Shown here one piece after another: positions 17,997 through 25,685 of a stretch of 64,000 nt of DNA. Source of the DNA: Methylobacterium persicinum (lineage in GTDB: Bacteria > Pseudomonadota > Alphaproteobacteria > Rhizobiales > Beijerinckiaceae). Under the pieces are notes generated by a model. The model saw nothing but the letters and a program-made list of their open reading frames with translations. It was not told the origin of the DNA and searched no databases. How positions within the stretch are numbered: position 1 is the first letter of the stretch; the number at the start of each line of letters is the position of its first letter. Location of the stretch: contig NZ_BPQX01000016.1 of the NCBI RefSeq assembly GCF_022179525.1, positions 1 to 64,000 on the forward strand. The letters are read 5' to 3'. The position numbers were made by a program, and so were the translations under genes.

Positions 17997-18075
17997 GAGA
18001 GGGAGGGAATAGTATTGCGATGATCCCCTCCGCGGTGGATTGTTTTGAAGCTCCCGCGTGGTCTGACGCCCTCGC

Positions 18076-18167
18076 CGTCATTGCGAGCGCAGCGAAGCAA
18101 CCCAGGGTAGCGGGCCGATTCAGGACGTGGCGCATCCCTGGATTGCTTCGCTGCGCTCGCAATGACG
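18076..18167. repeat. Family B palindromic repeat, copy 3
   Basis: 92 bases from CGTCATTGCGAGCGCAGCGA to GCTGCGCTCGCAATGACG, the most symmetric copy in the window. Confidence 0.87.
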
Positions 18168-18222
18168 GGCTTGAAAACGGGGATATCACGCCGCTCATAA
18201 AACGCCTCATCTGCAGAACCCT

Positions 18223-18239
18223 ATTCTGCAGTGCGGAAT
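18223..18239. promoter_or_regulatory. Candidate IclR-type operator, second site
   Basis: ATTCTGCA-G-TGCGGAAT, eight-base arms with one mismatch, differs little from the palindrome at 17752-17766. Its left arm also pairs with CTGCAGAA at 18211-18218, so there may be two overlapping half-sites. It lies 150 bases before the flavin oxidoreductase start. Confidence 0.6.
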
Positions 18240-18389
18240 GCATCCGAAGACCCCGTTTGACAGCCCAACCGGACGCGTGCGATTTCTCTCCGCCTCGGCG
18301 GCGCGGCGAGGCTCCGGAGACCGCCAGGGAGGATCACGCGTGACCAGCCCAACCCCCGTGTCCGGTCATCCGATGCAGGGCGCCCGCCC

Positions 18390-19376
18390 GTGAGCGACGC
18401 CATTCCCGCCCAGGCCGAGAGCCGGCTGCCCCCCGTCTTGCGCGGGCGGCTGGCGTTGCCGGTCATCGCCTCGCCGATGTTCATCGTCTCGGGGCCGGAC
18501 CTCGTGATCGCCCAGTGCCTCGCGGGCGTGGTCGGCTCGTTCCCGGCCCTCAACGCCCGGCCGCAGCCGGTGCTCGACGAGTGGCTGACCCGGATCAAGA
18601 CCACCCTCGCCGAGGCCCGGGCCGCCGACCCGTCGCGGAAGGTGGCGCCCTTCGCCGTCAACCAGATCGTCCACGCCTCGAACGACCGGCTCGCCCAGGA
18701 CGTCGAAGCCTGCGTGCGCCACGAGGTGCCGATCATCATCACCAGCCTGAGGGCGCCGGATGCGGTGATCAAACCGGTCCATGCCTATGGCGGGGTGGTG
18801 TTCCACGATGTGATCTCGGTGCGGCACGCGGAGAAGGCCCTGGAGGCCGGGGTCGACGGGCTGATCCTCGTCTGCGCCGGAGCCGGCGGCCATGCGGGGA
18901 CGCTCTCGCCCTTCGCCCTCGTCTCCGAGGTACGCCGGTTCTACGACGGGCCGATCATCCTGTCGGGGGCCATCACCACGGGCCCGGCGATCCTCGCCGC
19001 CCAGGCCATGGGCGCCGACCTCGCCTATATGGGCACCCGCTTCATCGCCACGCAGGAGGCCAACGCCGCCCCCGGCTACCGGGAGATGATCGCGGGCTCG
19101 TCCGCGGCGGACATCCTCTACACGCCCTGCTTCACGGGGGTGCCCGGGAACTACCTGACCCCGAGCATCCGCGCCGCCGGCCTCGATCCCGACGCCCTGC
19201 CCGAGCGGGACAAGACCGCGATGAATTTCGGCGGCGGCGACAAGGTGAAGGCGTGGCGGGACGTCTGGGGTGCCGGCCAGGGTGTCGGCAGCATCGACGA
19301 CATCCCCACCACCGCCGACCTCGTCGCCCGCCTCGCCCGGGACTACGCCCAGGCGAAGGCGAAGCTCGCGGGATGA
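18390..19376 (+). CDS. NAD(P)H-dependent flavin oxidoreductase (nitronate monooxygenase/2-nitropropane dioxygenase family)
   Basis: 328 residues, an FMN TIM barrel. Motifs: the N-terminal LALPVIASPMFIVSGPDLV, then VCAGAGGHAGTLSPFALV (phosphate-binding glycine region) and GADLAYMGTRFIAT. In acyl-CoA loci such proteins are often annotated as nitronate monooxygenases, but some act as enoyl reductases or FMN-dependent oxidoreductases. Its last base overlaps the IclR gene start (ATGA). First gene of the plus-strand operon facing the pim-like operon. Confidence 0.87.
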   Translation: MSDAIPAQAESRLPPVLRGRLALPVIASPMFIVSGPDLVIAQCLAGVVGSFPALNARPQPVLDEWLTRIKTTLAEARAADPSRKVAPFAVNQIVHASNDRLAQDVEACVRHEVPIIITSLRAPDAVIKPVHAYGGVVFHDVISVRHAEKALEAGVDGLILVCAGAGGHAGTLSPFALVSEVRRFYDGPIILSGAITTGPAILAAQAMGADLAYMGTRFIATQEANAAPGYREMIAGSSAADILYTPCFTGVPGNYLTPSIRAAGLDPDALPERDKTAMNFGGGDKVKAWRDVWGAGQGVGSIDDIPTTADLVARLARDYAQAKAKLAG

Positions 19377-20161
19377 GCGACTTCGTCACGGAGGTGGCCG
19401 GGGAGGACCGGCACTTCGTCACGGCCCTCGCCCGGGGCCTGTCCGTGCTGGCCTGCTTCGGGCCGGGGCGGACGAGCCTCGCCAACCAAGACATCGCCGA
19501 GAGCTGCGGCCTGCCGCGCTCGACGGTCTCCCGGCTGACCCATACCCTGACCCGCCTCGGCTACCTCCAGCACCTGCCGGAATCCGGCCGTTACCGCCTC
19601 GGCACCGCGACCATCGCCCTGTCCTCGGCGGCCCTCGGCGGCCTCGACGTCCGGGCCATCGCCCGGCCGGCCCTGCGGGCCGTGGCGGAGGCGGCCAACG
19701 CCTCGGTCGGGCTCGGCGTCCGCGACGGGTTGAGCATGCGCTACGTCGATTGCCACCGGGGCCCGGCGGCCATCGCCCTCAACCTCGATACCGGCTCGCG
19801 GATTTCCCTGGCCCGCAGCGCCATGGGCCGGGCCTACGTCGCCGTCTGCCCCGAACGGGAGCGGGAGCGGATCTACGAGGATCTGAAGGCCCTCGACCCG
19901 GTGGCGTGGCCGAGCCTCCGGGCCGGCCTCGACCGGGCGGTGGCGGAACACCGGGAGATCGGCTGCTGCACCTCCTTCGGGGACTGGCAGGAGACCGTCT
20001 GCGCCATCGGCGTCGGCTTCGACCCCGGCGGCGGGCTGCCGATGATGTCGGTGAATTGCGGGGCGCCCTCGGTGATCACCGATGCCCGCTTCCTGATGGA
20101 GGTGGCCCGGCCGCGCCTGATCGCGGCGGTGCGCAGCCTCGACGGCGTCATGGGAGCATGA
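19373..20161 (+). CDS. IclR-family transcriptional regulator
   Basis: 262 residues. The N-terminal winged helix (FVTALARGLSVLACF, then DIAESCGLPRSTVSRLTHTLTRLGYL) is typical IclR, with the C-terminal effector domain from about residue 85 (LDVRAIARPALRAVAEAANASVGLG) to the end. IclR proteins bind short palindromes and respond to small acids or CoA esters. The neighbouring acyl-CoA genes and the two palindromes in the divergent gap make local control likely. ATGA overlap with the upstream gene; ten bases to the next. Confidence 0.92.
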   Translation: MSDFVTEVAGEDRHFVTALARGLSVLACFGPGRTSLANQDIAESCGLPRSTVSRLTHTLTRLGYLQHLPESGRYRLGTATIALSSAALGGLDVRAIARPALRAVAEAANASVGLGVRDGLSMRYVDCHRGPAAIALNLDTGSRISLARSAMGRAYVAVCPERERERIYEDLKALDPVAWPSLRAGLDRAVAEHREIGCCTSFGDWQETVCAIGVGFDPGGGLPMMSVNCGAPSVITDARFLMEVARPRLIAAVRSLDGVMGA

Positions 20162-20171
20162 GAGGTCCGCG

Positions 20172-21371
20172 ATGATGTTCGACCCCGACGACCTGCCGCT
20201 CGTGGGCATCCGCGTCCTCGACCTGTCGCGGGTCCTCGCCGGCCCCTGGTGCGCGCAGGTGCTGGGGGACCTCGGCGCCGACGTCGTCAAGGTCGAGCAC
20301 CCGGAGCGGGGCGACGACACCCGCGACTGGGGCGTGCGGACCACGCCGGGCAACACGTCGTATTTCGACAGCGTGAACCGCAACAAGCGCTCCATCGGCG
20401 TCGATCTCGCCGACCCGGAGGGGCTCGCCCTGGTGAAGGCCCTCGCCCGCGAGAGCGACGTGCTCGTCCAGAACTTCAAGACCGGGGGGGCGGACCGGCT
20501 CGGCCTCGGCTACGCCGCCCTGTCCGCCGAGAACCCGCGGCTGATCTACTGCTCGGTCTCCGGCTACGCCTCGGACGGGTCGGAGGCGACCCGGCCGGGC
20601 TACGACCTCGTGGTCCAGGGCGAGTCGGGGGTGATGGCGCTGAACGGCGACTATGGCGGGCCGCCCCTCAAGTTCGGCGTGGCGGCGGTGGACCTGTTCA
20701 CCGGCCAGTATGCCGCCCAGGCGGTGCTGGCGGCCCTCTACCAGCGGGAGCGCACCGGGAAGGGCCGCCGAGTCGACCTTGCCCTGTTCGACAGCGGCGT
20801 ATCCCTGACCTCGTATTACGGCCTCGAATCCCTGGCCCAGGGCTTCGATTCCCCCCGCTACGGCAACGCCCACCCGTCCATCGTGCCCTACGGGGTGTTC
20901 GAGGCGGCGGACGGGCCGGTGGTCATCACGGTCGGCAACAACGGCCAGTACCGGCGCTTCTGCGAACAGGTGCTCGACCGGCTGGATCTCTGCGACGACC
21001 CGCGCTTCGCCACCAACCTCGACCGCTCGCGGAACCGCTCGGACTTCTTGCCGGTGCTGGAGGCGGAACTCGCCCAATGGACCCGCCACGACCTGCTCGC
21101 CCGTCTGCGGCAGGCAGGCATCCCCTGCGGCGAGGTGGCGGGCCTGCGGGAGGCGCTGCTCGGCGAGCGGGCGCGGGAGGCGGGGCTGATCGTCGGCGAC
21201 GGCGAGGCGGGCCGGGTCATTGCGCCGATCTACCGCCTGGACGGCCGGCGGATGCCGGTGAGACGCATGCCGCCGCCGCTCGGTGGGTCGACGGCGGAGA
21301 TTCTGGAGGAACGCCTGGGGCTTGGGTCGGAGGAGACGCAGGTGCTCAAGGCGAAGGGCGTGGTGCGCTGA
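20172..21371 (+). CDS. Class III CoA transferase (CaiB/BaiF family)
   Basis: 399 residues, full length. It begins with the family motif GIRVLDLSRVLAGPWCAQVLGDLGADVVKVE. The catalytic Asp is expected at residue 145, in GYDLVVQGESG. Family members move CoA between acyl-CoA and a free carboxylate. No CoA ligase is present in the pim-like cluster, so this enzyme could activate the substrate of the divergent pathway; that is inference. Preceded by GAGAGG and ten bases from the regulator stop. Confidence 0.9.
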   Translation: MMFDPDDLPLVGIRVLDLSRVLAGPWCAQVLGDLGADVVKVEHPERGDDTRDWGVRTTPGNTSYFDSVNRNKRSIGVDLADPEGLALVKALARESDVLVQNFKTGGADRLGLGYAALSAENPRLIYCSVSGYASDGSEATRPGYDLVVQGESGVMALNGDYGGPPLKFGVAAVDLFTGQYAAQAVLAALYQRERTGKGRRVDLALFDSGVSLTSYYGLESLAQGFDSPRYGNAHPSIVPYGVFEAADGPVVITVGNNGQYRRFCEQVLDRLDLCDDPRFATNLDRSRNRSDFLPVLEAELAQWTRHDLLARLRQAGIPCGEVAGLREALLGERAREAGLIVGDGEAGRVIAPIYRLDGRRMPVRRMPPPLGGSTAEILEERLGLGSEETQVLKAKGVVR

Positions 21372-21418
21372 GACTGCCCAGGGCCTCAGCTCGCCCGGAC
21401 CCCGAGAAGGGAGCAACC

Positions 21419-21444
21419 CCCTCTCCCCGCAGGCGGGGAGAGGG
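21419..21444. repeat. Family C short perfect palindrome, copy 1
   Basis: CCCTCTCCCCGC-AG-GCGGGGAGAGGG, a perfect 12-base inverted repeat between convergent genes. Related copies lie at 49261-49290 and 59434-59457. There is no T tract. Confidence 0.8.
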
Positions 21445-21483
21445 ATTCCGGTGCCTTTCCGGCCGAACCCTGGGAGGAGGCCC

Positions 21484-22680
21484 CTACTTCCGCGTGCCCC
21501 AGCGGTTGCCCATGCGGCTCGGGTTGCCGCCCGCGTCGGCGCCGATGGCCGGGCCCGAGGCGCGGTCGGGCCGATGAGTCGAGGGCGCGGCCATCGGGGT
21601 CGAGGCGATCATGTCCGGCACGCCGGCCTGGGCTTCGGTCCCGCGGCCGTCGGCGAACTGGCCAGCCTTCCGGAAGGTCCAGAGATAGCCCGGCACCACC
21701 GCCTCGGCGGCGGTCGGCACGATGCCCAACGCCTCGAAGCTGCGGCCCTCGGCCTTGGCCGCCTCGGACACGACGTTGTCGGTCTGGAGCAGGATCACCT
21801 GATCGCGGGTGAGCTTCAGCGCGTCCGGGAGCATGCCGAGGGTCAGCGTGTCGACGAGCTCCAGCGCCCGGGCCTGGATCTTCGCCAGGGGCAGCGGCAG
21901 GTCGAGGACGAGGCGGCTGCGCTGGATCGTCTTCAGCATGTAGCGGACGAGGTGGTCGAGGGTCGCAACCTCCGGGCCCCCGAGTTCGTAGACCCGTCCC
22001 CCGGCGACCTTGCCGTCCACCGCCCGGGCGATGGCCTCGGCCACGTCGCCGACGAAGACCGGCTGGAAGCGGGTCTGGGCGCCGGCCAGCGGCAACACCG
22101 GCAGGGCGCGGGCGAGCCCGGCGAAGCGGTTGAAGAAGCTGTCCCCCGGCCCGAAGATCAGGGAGGGGCGCATGATGATCGCGTCCGGGCAGGCGGCGAG
22201 CACGTTGCGCTCACCCTCCGCCTTGGTGCGGGCATAGGCCGAGGGCGAGTTCGCGTCGGCACCGATGGCCGAAACCTGGATCATCCGCGCGCCGGCCGCC
22301 GCGGCGGCCCGGGCGATGGCGCCCGCCCCCTCCGCCTGGAGCCGGGCGAAGCGCTGGGGGCCGCTCTCCTGCAGGATGCCGACGAGGTTGATGACCACGT
22401 CCGACCGCTCGACGGCCCGGGTGATCGAATCGGGGTAGCGCAGGTTCGCCTGGACGGCGACGATCTGCCCGACCTTGCCCAGCGGCTGGAGGAACAGCGC
22501 GAGGTCCGGCCGGCGCACGGCGACGCGGATCCGGTAGCCGCGCTTGGCGAGCGCCCGGACCACGTGGCGGCCGAGGAAGCCGGAGCCGCCGAAGATCGTC
22601 ACGAGCTGCGTATCGGGGCGCCGCGCCGGCCCGGCGGGCGTCTCGTGCTGCGGATCGAGGTGCGTATCCTGGCCGGTCAT
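21484..22680 (-). CDS. NAD(P)-binding complex I NDUFA9-like protein
   Basis: 398 residues. After about 30 polar residues the atypical short-chain-dehydrogenase Rossmann motif TIFGGSGFLGRHVVRALAKRG appears, followed by VVINLVGILQESG, MIQVSAIGADANSPSAYARTKAEGE and PSLIFGPGDSFFNRFA. Alphaproteobacterial relatives resemble the mitochondrial complex I accessory subunit NDUFA9. The C-terminus from about residue 340 is low-complexity and probably disordered. Start at the ATG at 22678-22680; longer forms would add an arginine-rich leader with no family support. Single gene. Confidence 0.83.
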   Translation of the reverse strand: MTGQDTHLDPQHETPAGPARRPDTQLVTIFGGSGFLGRHVVRALAKRGYRIRVAVRRPDLALFLQPLGKVGQIVAVQANLRYPDSITRAVERSDVVINLVGILQESGPQRFARLQAEGAGAIARAAAAAGARMIQVSAIGADANSPSAYARTKAEGERNVLAACPDAIIMRPSLIFGPGDSFFNRFAGLARALPVLPLAGAQTRFQPVFVGDVAEAIARAVDGKVAGGRVYELGGPEVATLDHLVRYMLKTIQRSRLVLDLPLPLAKIQARALELVDTLTLGMLPDALKLTRDQVILLQTDNVVSEAAKAEGRSFEALGIVPTAAEAVVPGYLWTFRKAGQFADGRGTEAQAGVPDMIASTPMAAPSTHRPDRASGPAIGADAGGNPSRMGNRWGTRK

Positions 22681-22870
22681 CACCGTGGTCTCGGGCTCCC
22701 TGCGGGGGCGGAAAGGCACCGCCGCGGGCCTCCTTAGCCCAACCCGGCGCCGCATGGGAGGGGCGTCGGCGGTCCGCGTCTGCGTGACCGGGGATCGCCC
22801 GGGGCCGGGGAACGCCGTTGGGGCCTACGCATTCTCCAGGCTCCCGCCCCGGGGCGCCGGGGATCGAGCG

Positions 22871-23074
22871 ATGGATGCGATGATTCTGGGAATGCTCGCT
22901 TCGGCGGTGATTGCCGTCTTCGGCCTGCTGGTGGCCCTCGGCCGGATCGGTCATCCGATCGACGATCAGGCGGTATCGCCCTACGGCTGGAGCATTCTCA
23001 CCGTCGGCGCGGCACTGTTCGTCCTGTTCGCGTTCAGGCTCTACCTGCGCTCCCGGCGCAAGGGCACCGCCTGA
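22871..23074 (+). CDS. Small two-helix membrane protein
   Basis: 67 residues with two hydrophobic spans, about 4-23 (ILGMLASAVIAVFGLLVAL) and 41-58 (SILTVGAALFVLFAFRLYL), and an Arg/Lys-rich tail. I chose the ATG at 22871 because the first span begins there; longer in-frame starts give a soluble arginine-rich leader. No family recognised. It may be an ordinary hypothetical; the composition matches neighbouring genes. Confidence 0.55.
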   Translation: MDAMILGMLASAVIAVFGLLVALGRIGHPIDDQAVSPYGWSILTVGAALFVLFAFRLYLRSRRKGTA

Positions 23075-23090
23075 GGCCCGGCCGGCGCAG

Positions 23091-24050
23091 TCAGGCGGCC
23101 CTAACCCGGCGGCGGCGGACCTCGCCCGCCGGGCGGCAGGAGGCCCCCGAGGGAGCGCCCGGCCTGTCCGACAGGGCTGGCTGCTGTCCGCCCACCACGA
23201 TGCTCTGCCGTTCCCGGGCGATGAACGCGCTCGGCATCGCCGCCTGGAGGTCGGCCTCCATCTCCAAGAGCATCGTGTCCGAATGGGCCGGGTGCAGGTG
23301 GATGATCGCAAGGGCCTTCACCCCCGCCGCCTTGGCGAGCTCGACGCCCTTCTGCCACGTGGAGTGGCCCCAGCCGCGGCACGTCGGATACTCACCGTCG
23401 GTGAACATGCCGTCGTAGACCATGAGGTCGGCGCCGGAGACGAACTCCGCCAGCGCCGGATCCGGCCACGGGTCCCGGTGCTCGATGTCGCTGATGATGC
23501 AAAGGCGCCGGCCCTGGTGGTCGAACCGGTAGCCCACCGAGCCCTGCGGATGGTTCAGGAGCATGGTGTCGACGCGCGACCCGTCCTCGAAGACCAAGGA
23601 CTCGCCCGCCTCGAACCCGTGATGGTTGAAGGTGCAGCAGAGGTCGCCGAGCGACACCGGAAAGAGCGGCGGGGAGAACAGCCGTTCGAGGGTCGGCCCC
23701 GCCGATTCGCCGTGGAGGTTCCCGCACCATGTGTTGATGGTCCGGCTGCAATCCAGCACCGCCGGCTTGAAGAAGGGCAGGCCCGCCGTGTGGTCGAGGT
23801 GAAGGTGGCTGAAGAGGAGATCCACCTGCTGGGGAAGGTCTGTCCGGTGGTTCTGGCCCAAATTGTAGAGGCCCGAGCCCGCATCGATGACGAACAGGCG
23901 CTCGCCGCACCGGACTTCCAGACACGGCGTGCTGCCGCCGAACTCGGCGTATTGCGGCCCGCACACGGGGGTCGATCCCCGCACGCCCCAGAACCTGAGG
24001 ACGAGGTCGTCTTTCGCTGTGCCCGGAAGGGGCACGGGATCGTGGGACAT
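23091..24050 (-). CDS. MBL-fold metallo-hydrolase
   Basis: 319 residues. The metallo-beta-lactamase signature SHLHLDH is at 81-87, preceded by the fold motif LFVIDAGSGL at 52-61; later metal ligands fall in CIISDIEHRD and LAIIHLHPAHSD. The N-terminus (LRFWGVRGSTPVCG and GGSTPCLEV) matches the group often annotated as cAMP phosphodiesterase or RNase Z-like hydrolases. The C-terminus from about 290 is Arg/Pro-rich and probably disordered. Start at the ATG at 24048-24050. Substrate unknown. Confidence 0.87.
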   Translation of the reverse strand: MSHDPVPLPGTAKDDLVLRFWGVRGSTPVCGPQYAEFGGSTPCLEVRCGERLFVIDAGSGLYNLGQNHRTDLPQQVDLLFSHLHLDHTAGLPFFKPAVLDCSRTINTWCGNLHGESAGPTLERLFSPPLFPVSLGDLCCTFNHHGFEAGESLVFEDGSRVDTMLLNHPQGSVGYRFDHQGRRLCIISDIEHRDPWPDPALAEFVSGADLMVYDGMFTDGEYPTCRGWGHSTWQKGVELAKAAGVKALAIIHLHPAHSDTMLLEMEADLQAAMPSAFIARERQSIVVGGQQPALSDRPGAPSGASCRPAGEVRRRRVRAA

Positions 24051-24347
24051 GGTGATCACGGGGCTTCGGACGGACCTTCCCGACCGCTTACGGTCAGGCC
24101 CCCGTCGTCGTTCCAGAGAAATCGGGCGAAGTTCGAGAGTCGAGTGGGACAGGAGTACCGTTTCGTCCCTCGCGGACAATGAATTGGGGAATGCAACCTT
24201 GCTGCGATGTGCGGGCGCACACATCGGGCTCGGCGCCCAGGGCCGGCGTTCACAGGGCAGCCATGCCCCACGTGATGGGAGCCCCGTCCACGACCTCGAC
24301 TCAGCGTAAAGCTTTGCCGTCTCTTAATTTTCAGGACAAACCGCGCG

Positions 24348-25511
24348 TCAGAAAGGGGCCGACGCGGCCAAGGTCGTGGGCCTGACGGTCACCTCCCCCC
24401 GCTTGCCCATTTCCTCCCGCATAAGTTGCGGCAAGCTGTCGGCGTAGCGCGACTGGAAGGGGTCGGCCAGCACTGCCGCCGAATCGCGGGTGGCGGAATA
24501 GGGAGGGACAAAGGCGGTCCGGACGGGGGCGGGCACGGCGCGCGTGGCGAGCCAGGCGGTCCAGACATGCTCCGGGACAGGCACCGGGCGGCGGCGGGCC
24601 GGCACCATGACGACCTCCTGCGCGGCGAAGGCCAGGGCCTCGGGCCGGCTGATGTCGCCCACCGTCCCACCCTTGGAGACGTAAGCGGCCCAGAACGCGT
24701 TCTGCCCGCCGTCGGAATAGGTGGTGCGCACAGCGGGCGCCTCGGCCTCCAGGGCGGCGATCCGCGCCTCCTCCACCGCATGGCGGGTGACGTAGGCCGC
24801 CTCGCGCCGGGGGTCCTTCGACGGAGCGAAGGCGTAGCGCCCGCCCGCCACCGAGACCTGCGGTTCCTCGCCCGTCGCCTCGAACCGGTCCGACCCCTCT
24901 TTGAGGTTCTGCCAGAAGGCGAAGTTCGGGTCGGCCCGGTGCCGGGCGAGGTTCTCCACGGTCATGTGGAACGGGTAGGACTGGAACTGGAACGCCGCCT
25001 GGCCGCCGGCCAGGGCCTCGCGGGCGATGGCGTAGATCTCCTCCACCGTCCCGTTCGTCATGGCGAAGCAGCCCATGGACGAGCAGATGCCGTGCACCAT
25101 GATCGCCGAACCCGAGCTGCCATGCGCCCGGTCGTATTCGTTCGGATAGCCGACGTCGAAGGACAGGTGATAATGGGAGTTGGGGTTCATCTGCCGGCGG
25201 GAGACCGTGTAGAACCCCTCGGGGACCTGCCTGTCCCCGTTCTGATGCTTGGGGCCGAGCTGCCCGGACCAGCGGCAGATCGGGAAGGTCTTGATGTAGA
25301 CGTAGCCCTTGGGGCCGCGCTTCCACACCTCCAGTTCGGACTCCCGCTTATAGGCGCGGAAGACGACGGGCGCCGAGGCGCTCGTGCCCTTGGCCGCCAT
25401 CAGGGCCAGGGTCGCCGCCGGGATCGGTGCCTGCGCCTTGTCCTGCGCCGCCGCGGCGGTGCCGAGGGCGAGACACACGAGGCCGGCGGTGAGGCTTCTC
25501 CGGAGGAACAT
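24348..25511 (-). CDS. Periplasmic L,D-transpeptidase, YafK-like
   Basis: 387 residues with a signal peptide to about residue 22 (LALGTAAAAQ). The YkuD-type catalytic motif is MVHGICSSMGC, with His140 and Cys148. The domain from about 47 to 160 (VVFRAYKRESELEVW, then CRWSGQLGPKHQNGDRQVPEGFY) resembles E. coli YafK/DpaA, which cleaves or forms peptidoglycan-lipoprotein links. The long C-terminal part has no recognised domain. Start at the ATG at 25509-25511, where the signal peptide begins. Single gene. Confidence 0.86.
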   Translation of the reverse strand: MFLRRSLTAGLVCLALGTAAAAQDKAQAPIPAATLALMAAKGTSASAPVVFRAYKRESELEVWKRGPKGYVYIKTFPICRWSGQLGPKHQNGDRQVPEGFYTVSRRQMNPNSHYHLSFDVGYPNEYDRAHGSSGSAIMVHGICSSMGCFAMTNGTVEEIYAIAREALAGGQAAFQFQSYPFHMTVENLARHRADPNFAFWQNLKEGSDRFEATGEEPQVSVAGGRYAFAPSKDPRREAAYVTRHAVEEARIAALEAEAPAVRTTYSDGGQNAFWAAYVSKGGTVGDISRPEALAFAAQEVVMVPARRRPVPVPEHVWTAWLATRAVPAPVRTAFVPPYSATRDSAAVLADPFQSRYADSLPQLMREEMGKRGEVTVRPTTLAASAPF

Positions 25512-25685
25512 GGACCGGGGGCGAATTCCTGGGGCACGACGCGGCGTCACGGGAACCGCATCATGCTTAACCGACTGTTAAACCACGCGTCTCCCCGCCG
25601 ACCCGCCCCTTTGAGCGCGATGGACTCGCTCCCACGGTGCCGGTGGGCGCGTGAACCTGCGGCGACGATGGACCTTCGCCTCCTT

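Larger units (their letters stand above)
17738..18389. other. Divergent regulatory gap of the acyl-CoA locus
   Basis: 652 bases without a gene between two divergent operons. It contains a perfect palindrome (17752-17766) beside the pimF-like start, one family A repeat (17888-17996), one family B repeat (18076-18167) and a near-identical palindrome (18223-18239) on the other operon's side. About 85 bases of G/C-rich sequence before 18390 show nothing I can name. Confidence 0.75.
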
